NCBI RefSeq assembly: GCF_000247645.1
Contig: NZ_AHWA01000005.1
Location: 421,357-485,356 of the forward strand
Reading direction: 5' to 3'
DNA length: 64,000 nucleotides
DNA from: Salinibacterium sp. PAMC 21357
Lineage (GTDB): Bacteria; Actinomycetota; Actinomycetes; Actinomycetales; Microbacteriaceae
Under the pieces are notes generated by a model. The model had not been told where the DNA came from. It made no database searches and was given only the letters and a program-made list of their open reading frames with translations. Both the position numbers and the translations under genes were made by a program. Below, in pieces: positions 37,105 through 47,200 of this stretch. The stretch's first letter is position 1; each line of letters begins with the position of its first letter.

Positions 37105-37746
37105 GTGCAGAAACAGCTCTCTCATGCCGACGCCCGTCGCGTAACAAATCATTGGCCGCTCATTAGTGGGGTAGGGGCGTTAGCTCTTGCCGTACTGCTC
37201 GGGGCCCTAATAGCGACCCGTAACAGCCCGCTCAGTATCGACCAGTTGGTTCTCACGGATTTCGTGAATATCCGCTCCAGTTTCTTCACGGGTGCGGCGT
37301 TGGTGATGAACTTCATCGGTGGCGGCTGGTTTGGGGTCTTCCTCGTGCCGCTCGGCGGCGCGCTGGTTTTTCTGCTCGTCAAACGCCGTTGGGCCGCACT
37401 GTACTTTGTTAGCGCCTCCGCGCTCAGTGCCGGAGTTGTTCAACTGCTCAAGGTCACCTTTGGTCGTGCGCGACCTACCGAGATTTTGGTTACCGCCGAT
37501 CTTGGCTCATTCCCCTCGGGGCATGTAGCGAATGCGGCAACGCTTACCGTGGTTCTGATCATCCTGTTGCAGCGCCGTTGGGTATGGATCATCGGCATCG
37601 TGTATACGATCCTGATGATTCTTAGTCGCACCTATTTGGGGGCGCACTGGATCAGCGACACCATCGGCGGGGCTCTAATTGGTGTCGGCGTTGCCGTGAT
37701 TCTGGCGGCCCCTTTCGCTCGAAAGCTCTCCGCCGAAACTGGCTGA
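37105..37746 (+). CDS. PAP2-family phosphatase
   Basis: The 213-residue membrane protein has the PAP2 catalytic motifs KVTFGRARPTE, FPSGHVAN and SRTYLGAHWISDTIGG in the right order. It should hydrolyse lipid phosphates such as undecaprenyl pyrophosphate or phosphatidic acid at the membrane surface. TAGCGT (37093-37098) lies six bases before the GTG at 37105, which is therefore preferred to the GTG at 37102. Confidence 0.92.
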   Translation: MQKQLSHADARRVTNHWPLISGVGALALAVLLGALIATRNSPLSIDQLVLTDFVNIRSSFFTGAALVMNFIGGGWFGVFLVPLGGALVFLLVKRRWAALYFVSASALSAGVVQLLKVTFGRARPTEILVTADLGSFPSGHVANAATLTVVLIILLQRRWVWIIGIVYTILMILSRTYLGAHWISDTIGGALIGVGVAVILAAPFARKLSAETG

Positions 37747-37797
37747 CGATTGACAATCAGAGGAGCGCTGGGCCCCGCCACTCTCTAGGCTAGAAGA

Positions 37798-39620
37798 ATG
37801 ACGGATGCCGCAGCCCAAGTAGAAGCAGCCAAGAAGGCCTTAGCCGAAGCGCAGGCCGCGCTCGCGGCTGCCGAAGCGGCGTCGGCGTCGGTAGCCGCCG
37901 AGGCGCAGGACCTGCTCGAGAAGACTGCCGAGCCAACGACGGCTGAGCCAGCTGACGCCGAGCCAAAGACGGCCGAAAAGCCCGACCCCGTTGAGGGCCC
38001 GCTCACCACAGCAGAGGTTTCTGCTATTCGCGATGGTTACGCTTTTGAGGGCGAGGTGCTCGAGATGGGGGCACTCGTCAACGGTGATGCTCTCGTTGAT
38101 GTTCCTGTGCGCATCCCGATCGCGATGCTCAATCGTCACGGCTTGGTCGCGGGGGCAACGGGCACGGGAAAAACTAAAACGTTGCAAGTGTTGGCCGAGC
38201 AGCTTTCGGCGGCGGGTGTTCCCGTGTTCGCGGCAGACATCAAGGGTGACCTTTCGGGGATCGCGACCGCGGGAACCTCTAGTGAGAAGCTGTTGGAGCG
38301 CACAGATTCGATCGGTCAGGACTGGCAGCCGGCGGCATCTCCGACCGAATATTTCACGCTCGGCGGTGTGGGTACTGGTGTGCCGATTAGGGCCACGGTG
38401 TCGAGTTTCGGCCCGCTGCTTCTCTCTAAGGTGCTTGGCCTGAACGACACCCAAGAGTCGAGTCTTGGCCTAATTTTTCACTATGCCGACACGGCTGGGC
38501 TTCCTCTAGTGGATCTCAGCGACTTGCGTGCCGTCGTGCAGTGGCTCGTCAGTGACGAGGGAAAGCCAGAGTTGAAGAACCTTGGCGGGCTTTCTTCGGC
38601 GACTGCAGGCGTCATTCTGCGTGAGCTGATCAGCTTTGCGAATGAGGGTGCGGATGCATTCTTTGGTGAGCCTGAGATCGATACGTCGTTATTTTTGCGC
38701 ACGAATGCCGAGGGCAAAGGCATCGTGAGTCTGCTCGAGATTCCGGGCGTGAACGATAAGCCTGCGCTTTTTTCCACATTTTTGATGTGGCTGCTTGCTG
38801 ATCTCTTCAATGACCTGCCTGAGGTGGGCGACATCGACAAGCCCAAGCTGGTGTTCTTCTTCGACGAAGCTCATTTACTGTTCAAGGATGCGTCGAAGGA
38901 TTTCATCGCGTCGATCACTCAAACTGTGCGCTTGATCCGTTCTAAGGGCGTTGGTGTGGTCTTTGTGACCCAGACCCCGAAGGATGTGCCGAGCGATGTT
39001 CTCGCTCAGATTGGTTCTCGTTTTCAACACCAACTGCGGGCCCATACGCCGGATTCGGCGAAAGCGCTCAAGGCGACAGTCTCGACGTACCCAACTTCGG
39101 GCTATGACCTGGGCGAAGTGCTCACCACACTGGCGACCGGCGAGGCGATCATTACGGTGATGAACGAGAAGGGTGCCCCCACTCCGGTGGCGTGGATCGC
39201 TTGCGGGCGCCGCGGGGGTCGATGGCTCCGACTGATGCTGCGGTGATGGCAGCAGCGGTTGCGGCCTCCCCGCTGATGGCGACTTATGGCACGGCGGTGG
39301 ATCGTGAGTCAGCGCGCGAGATTTTGGCGGTCAAGATGAACGCCGCGGCCGACGCGGATGCTGCGCTCGAGGCGGCAGAAGAAGCGGAAAAGTCGGCGAA
39401 GGCCACAGCTAAAGAGCAAGCAAAAGTGCAGGCCGAGTACGAGCGAGCGCTCAAAGATATGAACCAAAAGTCTGCGCCGAAGTCGTCTACGCGCACAACG
39501 ACACGTTCGTCGACGCGCAAGCAACCCAATGTTTTGGAAGACGTCTTGGGTTCACGAACTGGACAAACAGTGGTGCGCGAGGTCTTGCGCGGAATCTTTT
39601 CTACGCTCAAGCGCCGCTAG
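37798..39620 (+). pseudogene. HerA-like ATPase (DUF853 family), interrupted by a one-base deletion
   Basis: The first frame (37798-39246) begins with an Ala-rich coiled coil and holds the DUF853 ATPase: Walker A GATGTGKTKT, FAADIKGDLSGIA, Walker B KLVFFFDEAHLLF and FVTQTPKDVPSDVLAQIGSRFQHQLRA. The second frame (to 39620) continues LRAPRGSMAPTD and SPLMATYGTAVDRESAREIL with a coiled-coil tail. One base is missing near 39196-39197; an extra base would restore a Trp-x-Arg-Leu-Arg-Ala-Pro junction as in relatives. HerA-type proteins are hexameric DNA-translocating ATPases; the job of this family is not settled. TAGGCT (37786-37791) six bases before the ATG marks a leaderless start. Confidence 0.85.
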
Positions 39621-39894
39621 ATCGGCTCCTCGTCGTCTGCGGCATTTCAGGCCCGGTCTCGCATCCTTTGGGTGGCTAGTTCCCTGTATTTACGGGCAAT
39701 TTCTACCCTAGAGCCGGCGCCACCACCGCTCGATCACGCCCCGTTATGAACGCCGTTGCCAAATCGTGATCAATGAATTTCGTAAAAAGTGGTTGCGTTC
39801 ACTTGTCAAACCCAACGTCGGCACAGTTTACTGGGCTAGGTCCGATTCACTTCTTGAACGGAACAGCACTCACTTTCCAATGGAGGAACACAGA

Positions 39895-41169
39895 ATGCGT
39901 AAGCCACTTTCCATTATCGCCGGGGCGGTGGCCTTAGGCCTCGTTCTGGCGGGCTGCTCGAGCGACACCGGAACCACCGACCCAGAGAACGCTAACCAGG
40001 TTGAAGTATTCACCTGGTGGGCATCAGGGTCCGAGAAGGTCGGCCTCGATGCTCTCGTTAAGGTTTTCGAAGAGCAGAACCCTGATGATGAATTCATCAA
40101 CGCGTCTGTTGCTGGCGGCGCCGGCTCCAACGCAAAGGCTGCCTTGGCGTCACGCCTCGAAGCCAACAACCCGCCGGACACGTTCCAGGCTCACGCCGGA
40201 GCCGAGCTCACGGACTACATCAACGCCGGTCAGCTTCAAGACCTCAGCTCGTTCTTCCAAGAGAACGGCCTCACCGACGTATTCCCCGAGAGCCTGATCG
40301 AGCGCATCACTGTTGACGGTGCGATCTACTCTGTGCCCAGCAACATCCACCGTGCAAACGTCGTGTGGGCCAACACTCAGGTGCTCACGGATGCGGGCAT
40401 CGACCCGCAGGCAGCGCCTGCTGACATCGACGCCTGGCTCGCAGACCTCGCCAAGCTCAAGGCTGCTGGCGTTGAGACTCCTCTGGCCCTCGGTACCGAG
40501 TGGACCCAGATGCAGCTCTTCGAAAACGTTCTCATCGCCGACCTCGGTGCTGACGACTACTCGGGACTCTGGACCGGCGACACCGCGTGGGACGACGCTG
40601 GCGTAGAAACCGCCATCGGCCACTACGGTGAGCTTCTCGAATACACCAACAGCGACTTCGCTGGTCTTGACTGGGATGCCGCAACGCAGATCGTTCTCGA
40701 CGGCAACGCTGCGTACAACGTCATGGGTGACTGGGCCGAGTCTGCATTCCAGCAGGCTGGCTGGACCTACGACAACGAGTACACCACGTGGGCAACCCCC
40801 GGCACCGAAGGAGTCTTCGACTTCCTTGCTGACTCGTTCACGCTCTCCGTTGGTGCCCCTCACGAGGCAGCAGCACTCAACTGGCTGACGACCATCAGCT
40901 CCGCTGAAGGCCAGAAGGCATTCAACCTCGCCAAGGGTTCAATCCCGGCTCGCACTGACACCGTTGCCGCTGACTACCCCGCGTACCAGCAGACCGCTAT
41001 CAAGTCGTTCGGTGAAGACACCGTTGTGAGCTCGCTCGCCCATGGCGCAGCAGCCAGCATCGCCTGGTCGGGAGATATCTCCTCGGCTATCGGTAAGTTC
41101 GGCGCTGACCGCGATGGTGACTCGCTCCTGTCGGGACTCGTCGCCGCCGCTGACAAGGCTCAGGGCTAA
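39895..41169 (+). CDS. Sugar ABC transporter substrate-binding lipoprotein
   Basis: The 424-residue product starts at ATG 39895, with GGAGGA upstream, and has a lipoprotein signal (SIIAGAVALGLVLAGC). The mature part resembles GtsA-type glucose/mannose-binding proteins: VEVFTWWASGSEKVGLDALVKVFEEQNPD, SVAGGAGSNAKAALASRLEANNPPDTFQAHAGAEL and NIHRANVVWANTQVL. It should capture a sugar outside the membrane and hand it to the two permeases that follow. A stable hairpin separates it from them. The roughly 270 bases upstream hold no gene and probably the promoter, possibly sugar-regulated. Confidence 0.92.
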   Translation: MRKPLSIIAGAVALGLVLAGCSSDTGTTDPENANQVEVFTWWASGSEKVGLDALVKVFEEQNPDDEFINASVAGGAGSNAKAALASRLEANNPPDTFQAHAGAELTDYINAGQLQDLSSFFQENGLTDVFPESLIERITVDGAIYSVPSNIHRANVVWANTQVLTDAGIDPQAAPADIDAWLADLAKLKAAGVETPLALGTEWTQMQLFENVLIADLGADDYSGLWTGDTAWDDAGVETAIGHYGELLEYTNSDFAGLDWDAATQIVLDGNAAYNVMGDWAESAFQQAGWTYDNEYTTWATPGTEGVFDFLADSFTLSVGAPHEAAALNWLTTISSAEGQKAFNLAKGSIPARTDTVAADYPAYQQTAIKSFGEDTVVSSLAHGAAASIAWSGDISSAIGKFGADRDGDSLLSGLVAAADKAQG

Positions 41170-41187
41170 CTAGCACTACGAGAAATT

Positions 41188-41217
41188 GTGGGTGGGGGCA
41201 GCAATGCCCCCACCCAC
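41188..41217 (+). terminator. Hairpin between binding-protein and permease genes
   Basis: GTGGGTGGGGGC (41188-41199) pairs perfectly with GCCCCCACCCAC (41206-41217) around a 6-base loop. Such hairpins protect the 3' end of the abundant binding-protein mRNA and reduce read-through into the permease genes. Confidence 0.75.
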
Positions 41218-41243
41218 TACCGTGCAAACCGAGGAGCTCGCGC

Positions 41244-42134
41244 GTGAATAAAGGGTATAGAAACTGGGGGCCACCGCTCCTGCTGATCGCACCGACGATC
41301 ATCGTCATCGGCATTTTCGTTTATGGCCTGATCGGCGCCAACATTTCGGTGTCGCTCAGCAATCGGCACAGTCTTGTGCCAGCAACCGAGTTCGTAGGAC
41401 TCGACAACTACTTTGCGCTTTTTGCCGAAGAGCGCTTTATCCACTCGCTGCAAAACCTCGGTGTTTTCACCGTGTTCTTCATCGTGGGAACCATGCTTTT
41501 TGGCTTCATTTGGGCGTGGATGCTCGACAAGGGCGTCACCGCAGAGGGTGTCTTTCGCTCCGTATTCCTGTTCCCGATGGCCATCTCGTTCGTGGCATCC
41601 GGTGTCGTGTGGCGCTGGTTGCTCAACAGTGCCGAGGGTGATCGTGCATCCGGATTGAACCGAATCTTCGAGATCATGGGGCTCGACTTTCTGCAGAACG
41701 CCTGGTGGAGTGAACCGGGATGGGGCATGGCCGCAATCGCTCTTCCCGCAATCTGGCAGCTTGCCGGCTACGTTATGGCGCTCTTCCTCGCCGGGTTCCG
41801 TGGCATCCCTGAAGAGCTGCGCGAAGCAGCCCGCATGGATGGCGCAACCGAGTGGAAGCTCTACCGCTACGTGATCTTCCCCCAGCTCAGCCCCGTCGCC
41901 CTCTCGGCCCTCATCATCGTCGGCCACATGTCGCTGAAGGTCTTCGACCTCATCATGGCGATCACGAAGTCGATCTACCAGACCGAGGTTCCCGCAACCT
42001 ACCTGTGGGTTGCCCTCACCGCGAACGACTACGCAAAGTCCGCAACGATTGCGACGATCCTGTTGCTCTTCGTCGCCGTGCTGATCGTTCCTTACCTGAT
42101 CTATACGGCCCGAGCAGAGAGGAAGCAGCGATGA
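41244..42134 (+). CDS. Sugar ABC transporter permease (MalF type)
   Basis: The 296-residue protein has six helices and the EAA loop ELREAARMDGATEWKLYRYVIFPQLSP near residue 200, which contacts the ATPase. It starts at a GTG after GAGGAG and overlaps the next permease by 4 bases. Similar to GtsB-type permeases of the CUT1 group. Confidence 0.93.
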   Translation: MNKGYRNWGPPLLLIAPTIIVIGIFVYGLIGANISVSLSNRHSLVPATEFVGLDNYFALFAEERFIHSLQNLGVFTVFFIVGTMLFGFIWAWMLDKGVTAEGVFRSVFLFPMAISFVASGVVWRWLLNSAEGDRASGLNRIFEIMGLDFLQNAWWSEPGWGMAAIALPAIWQLAGYVMALFLAGFRGIPEELREAARMDGATEWKLYRYVIFPQLSPVALSALIIVGHMSLKVFDLIMAITKSIYQTEVPATYLWVALTANDYAKSATIATILLLFVAVLIVPYLIYTARAERKQR

Positions 42135-43063
42135 GCGTCGTCACTGAGACTAAGAAGAAGCCCAACGTCTCCCGCAACACAGAGATGCCCGGGCAGTCGG
42201 CGCTCAAGACGCGCAAGCGACTGAGCCGCACCGTCAAATACGTCTTGCTCGTGCTGTTCCTGATCGTCGTGTTGATGCCCGTCTACGTGCTGATCGTTAC
42301 GAGCCTCAAGCCGCCGCAGGACGTTAACCCCGCCACCTCGTGGGGGCTACCCGTTCGCTGGCCCTGGGAGCCCGCGCTTGAAGGCGGCCCCACCGGCTTC
42401 GACAACTGGGCACTTGCCTGGAACGCGTTGTCGGCATCCATCGGTCGCACGTTCTTGCTGGCGGTTCCCGCCGCACTGATCGCATCATTCCTCGGAGCGA
42501 TGAACGGTTTCGTGTTGGCTCGCTGGCGCTTCCCGTACGCCGACATCGTCTTCACGGTCATCCTGTTCGGAATGTTCATTCCTTACCAAGCGATCATGAC
42601 CCCGCTGGTGCAGATGAAGACCACGCTGGGCTTGCCAAGCGATATCTCCACTCTGCTCATCGTTCATGTCATCTACGGTCTGCCGATTTGTACGCTGATC
42701 TTCCGTAACTATTACGCGAGCATCCCGCACGAGTTGATGGAAGCATCGCGCATGGATGGCGCCGGAATGCTGCGCACTTTTGGCAGCATTGTGTTGCCAC
42801 TGTCGCTGCCGGGCTTCGTGGTGACGATCATCTGGCAGTTCACGTCAGCGTGGAACGACTTCCTCTTCGCTCTGTTCCTCTCGAACCAGAACGAGGGGCC
42901 TGTGTCGCTCTCGCTCAACAACCTGGCTCAAGGCGCTCAGTTGGCTAACTATGGCGCTGCCATGGCTGGCGCGCTGCTCGCTTCGCTGCCCACCCTGATC
43001 GTGTACATCGTGCTCGGAAAGTACTTCGTCGGCGGACTCATGAGTGGGTCAGTCAAGAGCTAG
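42131..43063 (+). CDS. Sugar ABC transporter permease (MalG type)
   Basis: The 310-residue protein starts at ATG 42131 within the stop of the first permease. It has a hydrophilic N-terminal extension, six helices and the EAA loop IPHELMEASRMDGAGMLRTFGSIVLPLSLPG. No ATPase gene follows; in actinobacteria a shared MsiK-like ATPase encoded elsewhere energises such importers. Confidence 0.93.
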   Translation: MSVVTETKKKPNVSRNTEMPGQSALKTRKRLSRTVKYVLLVLFLIVVLMPVYVLIVTSLKPPQDVNPATSWGLPVRWPWEPALEGGPTGFDNWALAWNALSASIGRTFLLAVPAALIASFLGAMNGFVLARWRFPYADIVFTVILFGMFIPYQAIMTPLVQMKTTLGLPSDISTLLIVHVIYGLPICTLIFRNYYASIPHELMEASRMDGAGMLRTFGSIVLPLSLPGFVVTIIWQFTSAWNDFLFALFLSNQNEGPVSLSLNNLAQGAQLANYGAAMAGALLASLPTLIVYIVLGKYFVGGLMSGSVKS

Positions 43064-43077
43064 TTCTCCGCACGGCC

Positions 43078-43126
43078 GATGCCGCGGAACCACAGGTCGC
43101 TTCGGCGGCCGTGGGGCCGCGGCATC
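43078..43126. terminator. Bidirectional terminator hairpin
   Basis: GATGCCGCGG (43078-43087) pairs with CCGCGGCATC (43117-43126), and the loop contains a further CCAC/GTGG stem. It lies between the convergent permease and membrane protein genes and can serve both. Confidence 0.75.
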
Positions 43127-43132
43127 CAGCGT

Positions 43133-43789
43133 TTAAGCTCTGACGACCTGGATGAGCGCCAGCGCGCCCATCAAAATCGCGGCCGTAGCGGCGGTGCCGC
43201 CAATCGCAATAAGCGCAACGAACACCGGGTGGCGCTCCATTATGTAGAGAGCGTGGGGGTAGTCCTCCCGAAGCTCACCGGTGGAGACAGCGCCCGGGAT
43301 GCTGAACACGGGAACCGAAAATTCAGCGGTGACCGTATCCATGTCTTTCTGTGTCCAATATTGCCCACGCATTCGGAGCAATCGCTTGTTGTCGGCGCCC
43401 AAGAGAACGAGCTGTGGCCGGGTCTCTGAGCCATCGCTGGTGTAAACCTCAGCGAGCAGAATTGATTCGACGTCGGCCTTGTCGAACTGAGTAATCCGCC
43501 CAAAGAAGAAACCACGCTCGGTAACCAGAGGCGAGTTGGGGCCAATCCAAATGGCGCTGCGAAAATAAGCGACGGATGCCGCAGCTGCTGCTGCGATGGC
43601 GACACCATTGGTGAGGGCCACGGCAAGCCATGGCCCGCCGGGGGCCGTGAGCGCGTAGAGCACTCCGAAAACAGGAACGGTAAAAACAAGTCCCGAGATT
43701 AATCCGCGTCGGAATAGCAATCGCGGCGGATTCAGCTGCCGACGAGGATCATTTCGAGAAGGTTTGCTGCTGGCAGGCTCCTGCGTCAA
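43133..43789 (-). CDS. Membrane protein with PH-like middle domain, unknown
   Basis: The 218-residue product (TTG start) has two helices after a basic N terminus, a soluble stretch of about 100 residues (ERGFFFGRITQFDKADVESILLAEVY, PQLVLLGADNKRLLRMRGQYW) that looks like a bacterial PH-type domain, and a C-terminal helix (FVALIAIGGTAATAAILMGAL). No function is known. Confidence 0.65.
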   Translation of the reverse strand: MTQEPASSKPSRNDPRRQLNPPRLLFRRGLISGLVFTVPVFGVLYALTAPGGPWLAVALTNGVAIAAAAAASVAYFRSAIWIGPNSPLVTERGFFFGRITQFDKADVESILLAEVYTSDGSETRPQLVLLGADNKRLLRMRGQYWTQKDMDTVTAEFSVPVFSIPGAVSTGELREDYPHALYIMERHPVFVALIAIGGTAATAAILMGALALIQVVRA

Positions 43790-43837
43790 CGGCGATCCCT
43801 TCGTTCGTGCGCAGCGCGCGATAACAATGGGTAAGTG

Positions 43838-43922
43838 CGGAGAATGGGGGATTCGAACCCCCGAGGGCTTGCACCCAACACGCTTTCCAAGCGTGCGCCA
43901 TAGGCCACTAGGCGAATTCTCC
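43838..43922 (-). tRNA. tRNA-Ser (GGA)
   Basis: Minus-strand cloverleaf with acceptor GGAGAAT/ATTCTCC, a class II long variable arm, anticodon loop CTTGGAAAG (anticodon GGA) and T-arm GGGGG TTCGAAT CCCCC. Discriminator G; CCA is not encoded. Confidence 0.96.
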
Positions 43923-44057
43923 TGGCGAGTTGAACACGCATAAGCGAAAACAACCTCAAGTGATCATAACGGGGTGGACGGTTCTGCGGTAATCGACGAC
44001 GCGTGGCGCGAAAACTCGCCGGCATTCTGCGCGATCGCGAGCGGCCTCAGATTTGGG

Positions 44058-44063
44058 TAGACT
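44058..44063 (+). promoter_or_regulatory. -10 box of the SRP RNA gene
   Basis: TAGACT lies seven bases before the likely 5' end of the RNA at about 44070. No good -35 hexamer is seen at the expected distance. Confidence 0.55.
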
Positions 44064-44069
44064 GGTTTC

Positions 44070-44156
44070 GGCTCCTCGCGTGGCGCCATCCAGGCCAACT
44101 CCCCCAGGACGGAAACGTAGCAAGGGTAACCGGGCTCTGGCGGGTGCGCGAGGGGT
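44070..44156 (+). ncRNA. ffs: Signal recognition particle RNA (4.5S type)
   Basis: The region contains the apical SRP loop with the conserved segments CAGGACGGAAACGTAGCAAG and GGGTAACCGGGCTCTGG. The closing stem is CCTCGCG (44074-44080) with CGCGAGG (44147-44153). A T-rich stretch (TCTTTTCTTTT) follows as terminator. This RNA binds Ffh and targets membrane proteins. The length of about 87 bases fits the small bacterial form; the exact ends are estimated. Confidence 0.9.
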
Positions 44157-44283
44157 CTTTTCTTTTGTCTGACCGAATTCACCCTGTCGGGCCAGATCAT
44201 CCTCCGCGTCCTCGATCGCACTGCCGTCGAAAGCTTCGGCGTGCAGCGCTTCGGAATGGCTTCAGGCTCCTATGATGAGGAAC

Positions 44284-47200
44284 ATGAATAAAACTTGGAG
44301 TGACGCTGCCGTCCGCGCGCTTCAGGCATGGGATAAGTGCCCATGGTGTGACCGCGCTCAAGTGCACGACGGCGTCTGCGCCCATTGCCGCGCCGATCTA
44401 CGCACCGAGACAGCCCTCGAACTTGCTGCGGCCTCGAAAGCTGCCGTCGCGGCCCTCGAACACCGGCAGGTCATCCTCAACCGGATTCTTATTGCGGAGC
44501 GGCCTCAGCCCGGCGCAGTCTCCACCACCGCAGAGACAGCCCCTGCACCGACAGCCCGCGCAACGACAGCCCGCGCAACGACAGCCCGCGCAGCGACAGC
44601 CCGCGCAGCGACAGCCCGCGCAGCGACTGCCTCCGCGGCCACCGCCATCGCTTCGACCGCCAAGCCCTCACTAGGCTCGGCTTCATCGTCGCGATCCACA
44701 ATCAGCGTCCAGTCGGTGCTCGCCGTTGCCGGTGCTGGGCTCTTTGCGGTCGCGGCGATTGTCTTTACTTTCTTCAATCCCGACCTCACTGATGTCGGCA
44801 CACGCACCACCGCTATTGCCATCATCACCATCGTGTTCATCTCGGCGGCGTGGCTGCTCGCTCGCGCCACACTCCAATTTTCTGCGGAAGCGGTTGGTGC
44901 TCTCGGGATGGTTTTCGTCATTCTCGACATCTGGGCGATTGCTGCCCAGACTCCCGCACCGCTCGGTGGGTATGGCGCCGCTGCGATCGCCACACTTCTC
45001 GTCTCTGGATTGTTCGTCGTACTCGCTACTGTGCGCCGAATGCGCGCGTGGCTCTGGGTCGGCCTCGTGGGGATCACCATTACGCCAGCTCTTGTCGGCT
45101 ATGCGATCGATTCCCCGTGGTCTGTAGTACTTGGGCACCTCGGTGTTGGCTTTGCCGCTCTGCTCGTCCACGAACTCGCGCGCACTCTGGGGCGCCGTTT
45201 CGAGAGCACGCTGCGTGTAGACCATGCCACGGCAACTGGCCTCCAAGCGCTCAGCCTCGTCGTCGTGGTTGTTGGACTTCTCTGGCTGCCTTCTAGCGAC
45301 ACCGGTGCGTGGATTCTCGGTATGTCCGCCGTCTTCGCGGGGCTCGGGGTAATGGCATTGGTGAGTACCCGCAACGCGCTCGCGCCGCTGTGGAGCGTTG
45401 TCGCCGGTGTGTTCGTCGTCGCCTCTCTGACGATTTTGCCGTTCGCCGCGGTGACTGACGACACCGAGCGATTGGTAGCTCTTCTGCCCGCGGTCGCCGT
45501 TGGCTGCCTCGCGCTGTTGGCAACGGCATCTCGCGCCACGGTCGCCCCACGAGTCGACCGTGCAGCTCTGCTTGGTGGCGCGGCAATAATTGTGGTGCTC
45601 GCAAGCGTCCAGTCGGTGCTTATTGTGCTCGGTCAAGCGTTCTCGGCACCGGTACGTCTCGTGCCGTCCCTCTTGGGTGGCGCGGCAACTCTCGGTGTAT
45701 TGGCTCTCGCGGTGGGGCTCATCATCGTCAGCATTGCATGCAGGACTCGTGCGCTCGGTCTTCTTGCCCTCGCCGTCGCGTTCGGTGGGCTCGTCGGCCT
45801 CACGACGTGGGGTGAGCTTGGCGACGTGACTCGCGTTTCTCTCGCGCTCTCAGCGGGCATTGCGCTCAGTATTCTCACGATCGTGCTTAGTCGTGTCCCC
45901 CGTGTTCCGCGCGGTGTCACACGGATAACTCTGGTGTTTGCGCACGTACTCATCGTGCTTGGCGCAGCGATGACAACCTCCGACCGGATACTGGTGGTGG
46001 TCGGCGGGCTCGGCGTGGTCGCGGCAGTCGGTGCGCTTACTTCTGCTGTGCCCCGCGCGGTACAACCGCTCCATGCGGCCGTCGGGTTCGTCTACGCCCT
46101 CGGCACTTTCGCGTACTTCCTTTCGGAATTCACCGTTCTGTCGGGGCTGCCGACAGTCATCGGCTTGACGGCAACCCTGGGCCTCGCCATCGCAATTGTT
46201 CTCACGGTCAGCCGTGCTGTTCCTGTGCGCTTCTGGGCCGCAGCGCTCGTCGTTGCCGCAATACCTTTTGCTCTCAGCATCGGGGTGCTCTTCTTTGAGA
46301 TCAGCGGCTGGGTGGGACTCTCAGCAGCAACGGCGTTTGTGCTTGCCGCCATTCTCACCGTCATTCACCGAGCAGGGGTGCAACTACTGGTGCGCGTAGG
46401 GGCGGCAAGTCTGCTCGTGCCGACTTTCACCGTGGTGATCATTTCGGTCGTGCCCCAGTTCGTTGAGCAGAGCACCTCGCCCTTTACCCTGCCGATCACG
46501 GCGACGCTCGTTGCACTCGTGCTTCCGACTACTGAGCTCGTCGGTCGCAGCTTGCGCAAACTCGGGCACACTGAAGCGGAGACGCGCGGCGTGCGCCTCG
46601 CGCTCGAAGTATCCGCTCTCGTCACCGGTGCGATCGCTGTCGTGCTTACCCTCGTGCGCACAGCAACTGATTTCGGCACCACCTTCCTCGTGCTCGCAAT
46701 AATCGGTGTCGGCGCGGTCGCGACCGGGCTGTTCCTCAAACGTCGCTACGCCTGGATCGTCGCCTACTTCAGCTTCACCGGCGCGCTGTGGTCGCTCCTT
46801 GCTCTCAATCAGGTCGAGCTGCTCGACGCGTACGTGCTGCCACCAGCACTCGTCGCGGCCCTCATCGGTCTCATTGCAGTGTGGCGCGGTCGACGTGGCC
46901 TCAGTCTCTACGCTGGTGGACTTGCTGTGGCGGTTGCTGCCCCGCTGCTCGTCCTTGTTGTCGCCGGAAATGGCCCGGCAGAGAACCCCATCGAGTGGCG
47001 AACGATCGCGATAATCATTGCCTCGTCCGCGCTGCTTCTCGCGGGATCGTTGCTTGCACTCATCCCAGAATCTTCACGGCATGCAAACCTGCGTCGATTG
47101 CGCGAGGCAACGATCTTTGCTGGGCTCGGTGCCTCTAGCGCCGGCCTCGTTCAAGCGATTCGCTACGGCACGGGTGCAGACGACGCGCACCTTCCGGAAC

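Noticed and set aside
44551..44625. Regular 15-base repeats that could be taken for a CRISPR-like array
   Set aside because: The units touch each other without spacers and lie in frame inside a membrane protein gene.
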